Source of the DNA: Bacillota bacterium
GTDB taxonomy: Bacteria; Bacillota_E; Sulfobacillia; Sulfobacillales; Sulfobacillaceae
NCBI GenBank assembly: GCA_021820645.1
Contig: JAKADJ010000129.1
Location: 1-6,586, forward strand
Length of the DNA stretch: 6,586 nt
Direction of reading: 5' to 3'
The translations under genes were made by a program, and so were the position numbers. Shown here piece after piece: positions 6,512-6,586 of this stretch; position 1 is the stretch's first letter, and each line of letters opens with the position of its first letter. The notes beneath the pieces were generated by a model. The model made no database searches. It saw nothing but the letters and a program-made list of their open reading frames with translations, and was not told the DNA's origin.

Positions 6512-6586
6512 ATGAAGACAACATACCAGATCGTTACGGCACATCATGTCTATTGGGCCACCCATCTACGTTGGGAGGATCGCGTG
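6512..6586 (+). CDS. Possible start of another gene (25 codons visible)
   Basis: An ATG at 6512 opens a frame that stays open for 25 codons to the window edge, beginning MKTTYQIVTAHHVYW. It starts 29 bases after the metX stop in the same direction, so it could be the next gene of a metX operon. The only ribosome-site candidates are AGGG about 2-3 bases before the ATG, which is too close, and AGGGG inside the hairpin at 6495-6499. I do not recognise the product, and it does not resemble the start of MetY or another methionine-pathway enzyme. Twenty-five open codons is weak evidence on its own. Confidence 0.4.
   Translation, partial: MKTTYQIVTAHHVYWATHLRWEDRV

Noticed and set aside
1..6586. 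CRISPR arrays, insertion sequences, tRNA or rRNA genes, phage or defence genes
   Set aside because: No repeated spacers, terminal inverted repeats with transposase, or cloverleaf or rRNA sequence was seen; nearly all the DNA is explained by conserved metabolic genes.

Overview
The window is an ordinary stretch of bacterial central and amino-acid metabolism, not mobile or accessory DNA. A T-box riboswitch, strong AGGAGG ribosome-binding sites and moderately GC-rich coding sequence with TTGACA/TATAAT-type promoters point to Bacillota. A Sulfobacillus-like or similar Gram-positive would fit, but this is inference from overall style; no rRNA or other taxonomic marker is present.

Layout: (1) 1-991, minus strand, is the N-terminal 330 codons of a transaldolase whose 3' end lies outside the window. 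(2) 1012-3015, minus, is a complete transketolase 20 bases upstream of transaldolase, so the two form a tkt-tal operon for the non-oxidative pentose phosphate pathway. (3) About 3016-3188 is a divergent intergenic region with a good sigma-A-type promoter for tkt on the minus strand, a weaker promoter for the next gene on the plus strand, and two adjacent inverted repeats in the tkt leader. (4) 3189-4136, plus, is a ROK-family sugar kinase, most likely glucokinase. (5) 4138-4965, minus, is pyrroline-5-carboxylate reductase (proC), convergent with the kinase and with only one base between the two stop codons. (6) 4966-5280 is the proC leader: a TTGACA promoter whose -35 lies inside a 17-bp palindrome, then a complete proline-type T-box with specifier CCC and a terminator/antiterminator switch. 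(7) 5364-6482, plus, is a MetX-family homoserine O-acyltransferase with no Shine-Dalgarno, whose extended -10 element ends 6 bases before the ATG, suggesting a leaderless mRNA. (8) 6483-6586 holds a small hairpin and the possible start of another plus-strand gene.

How the genes relate: glucokinase makes glucose-6-phosphate, and tkt/tal interconvert pentose phosphates with glycolytic intermediates, so the divergent pair covers sugar entry and carbon shuffling. proC catalyses the last step of proline synthesis and is wired to sense uncharged tRNA-Pro. metX starts the methionine branch from homoserine. I see no undescribed system here. The observations most worth a second look are regulatory: the proline T-box with a possible operator on its promoter, the apparently leaderless metX, and the packed divergent tkt/kinase promoters.
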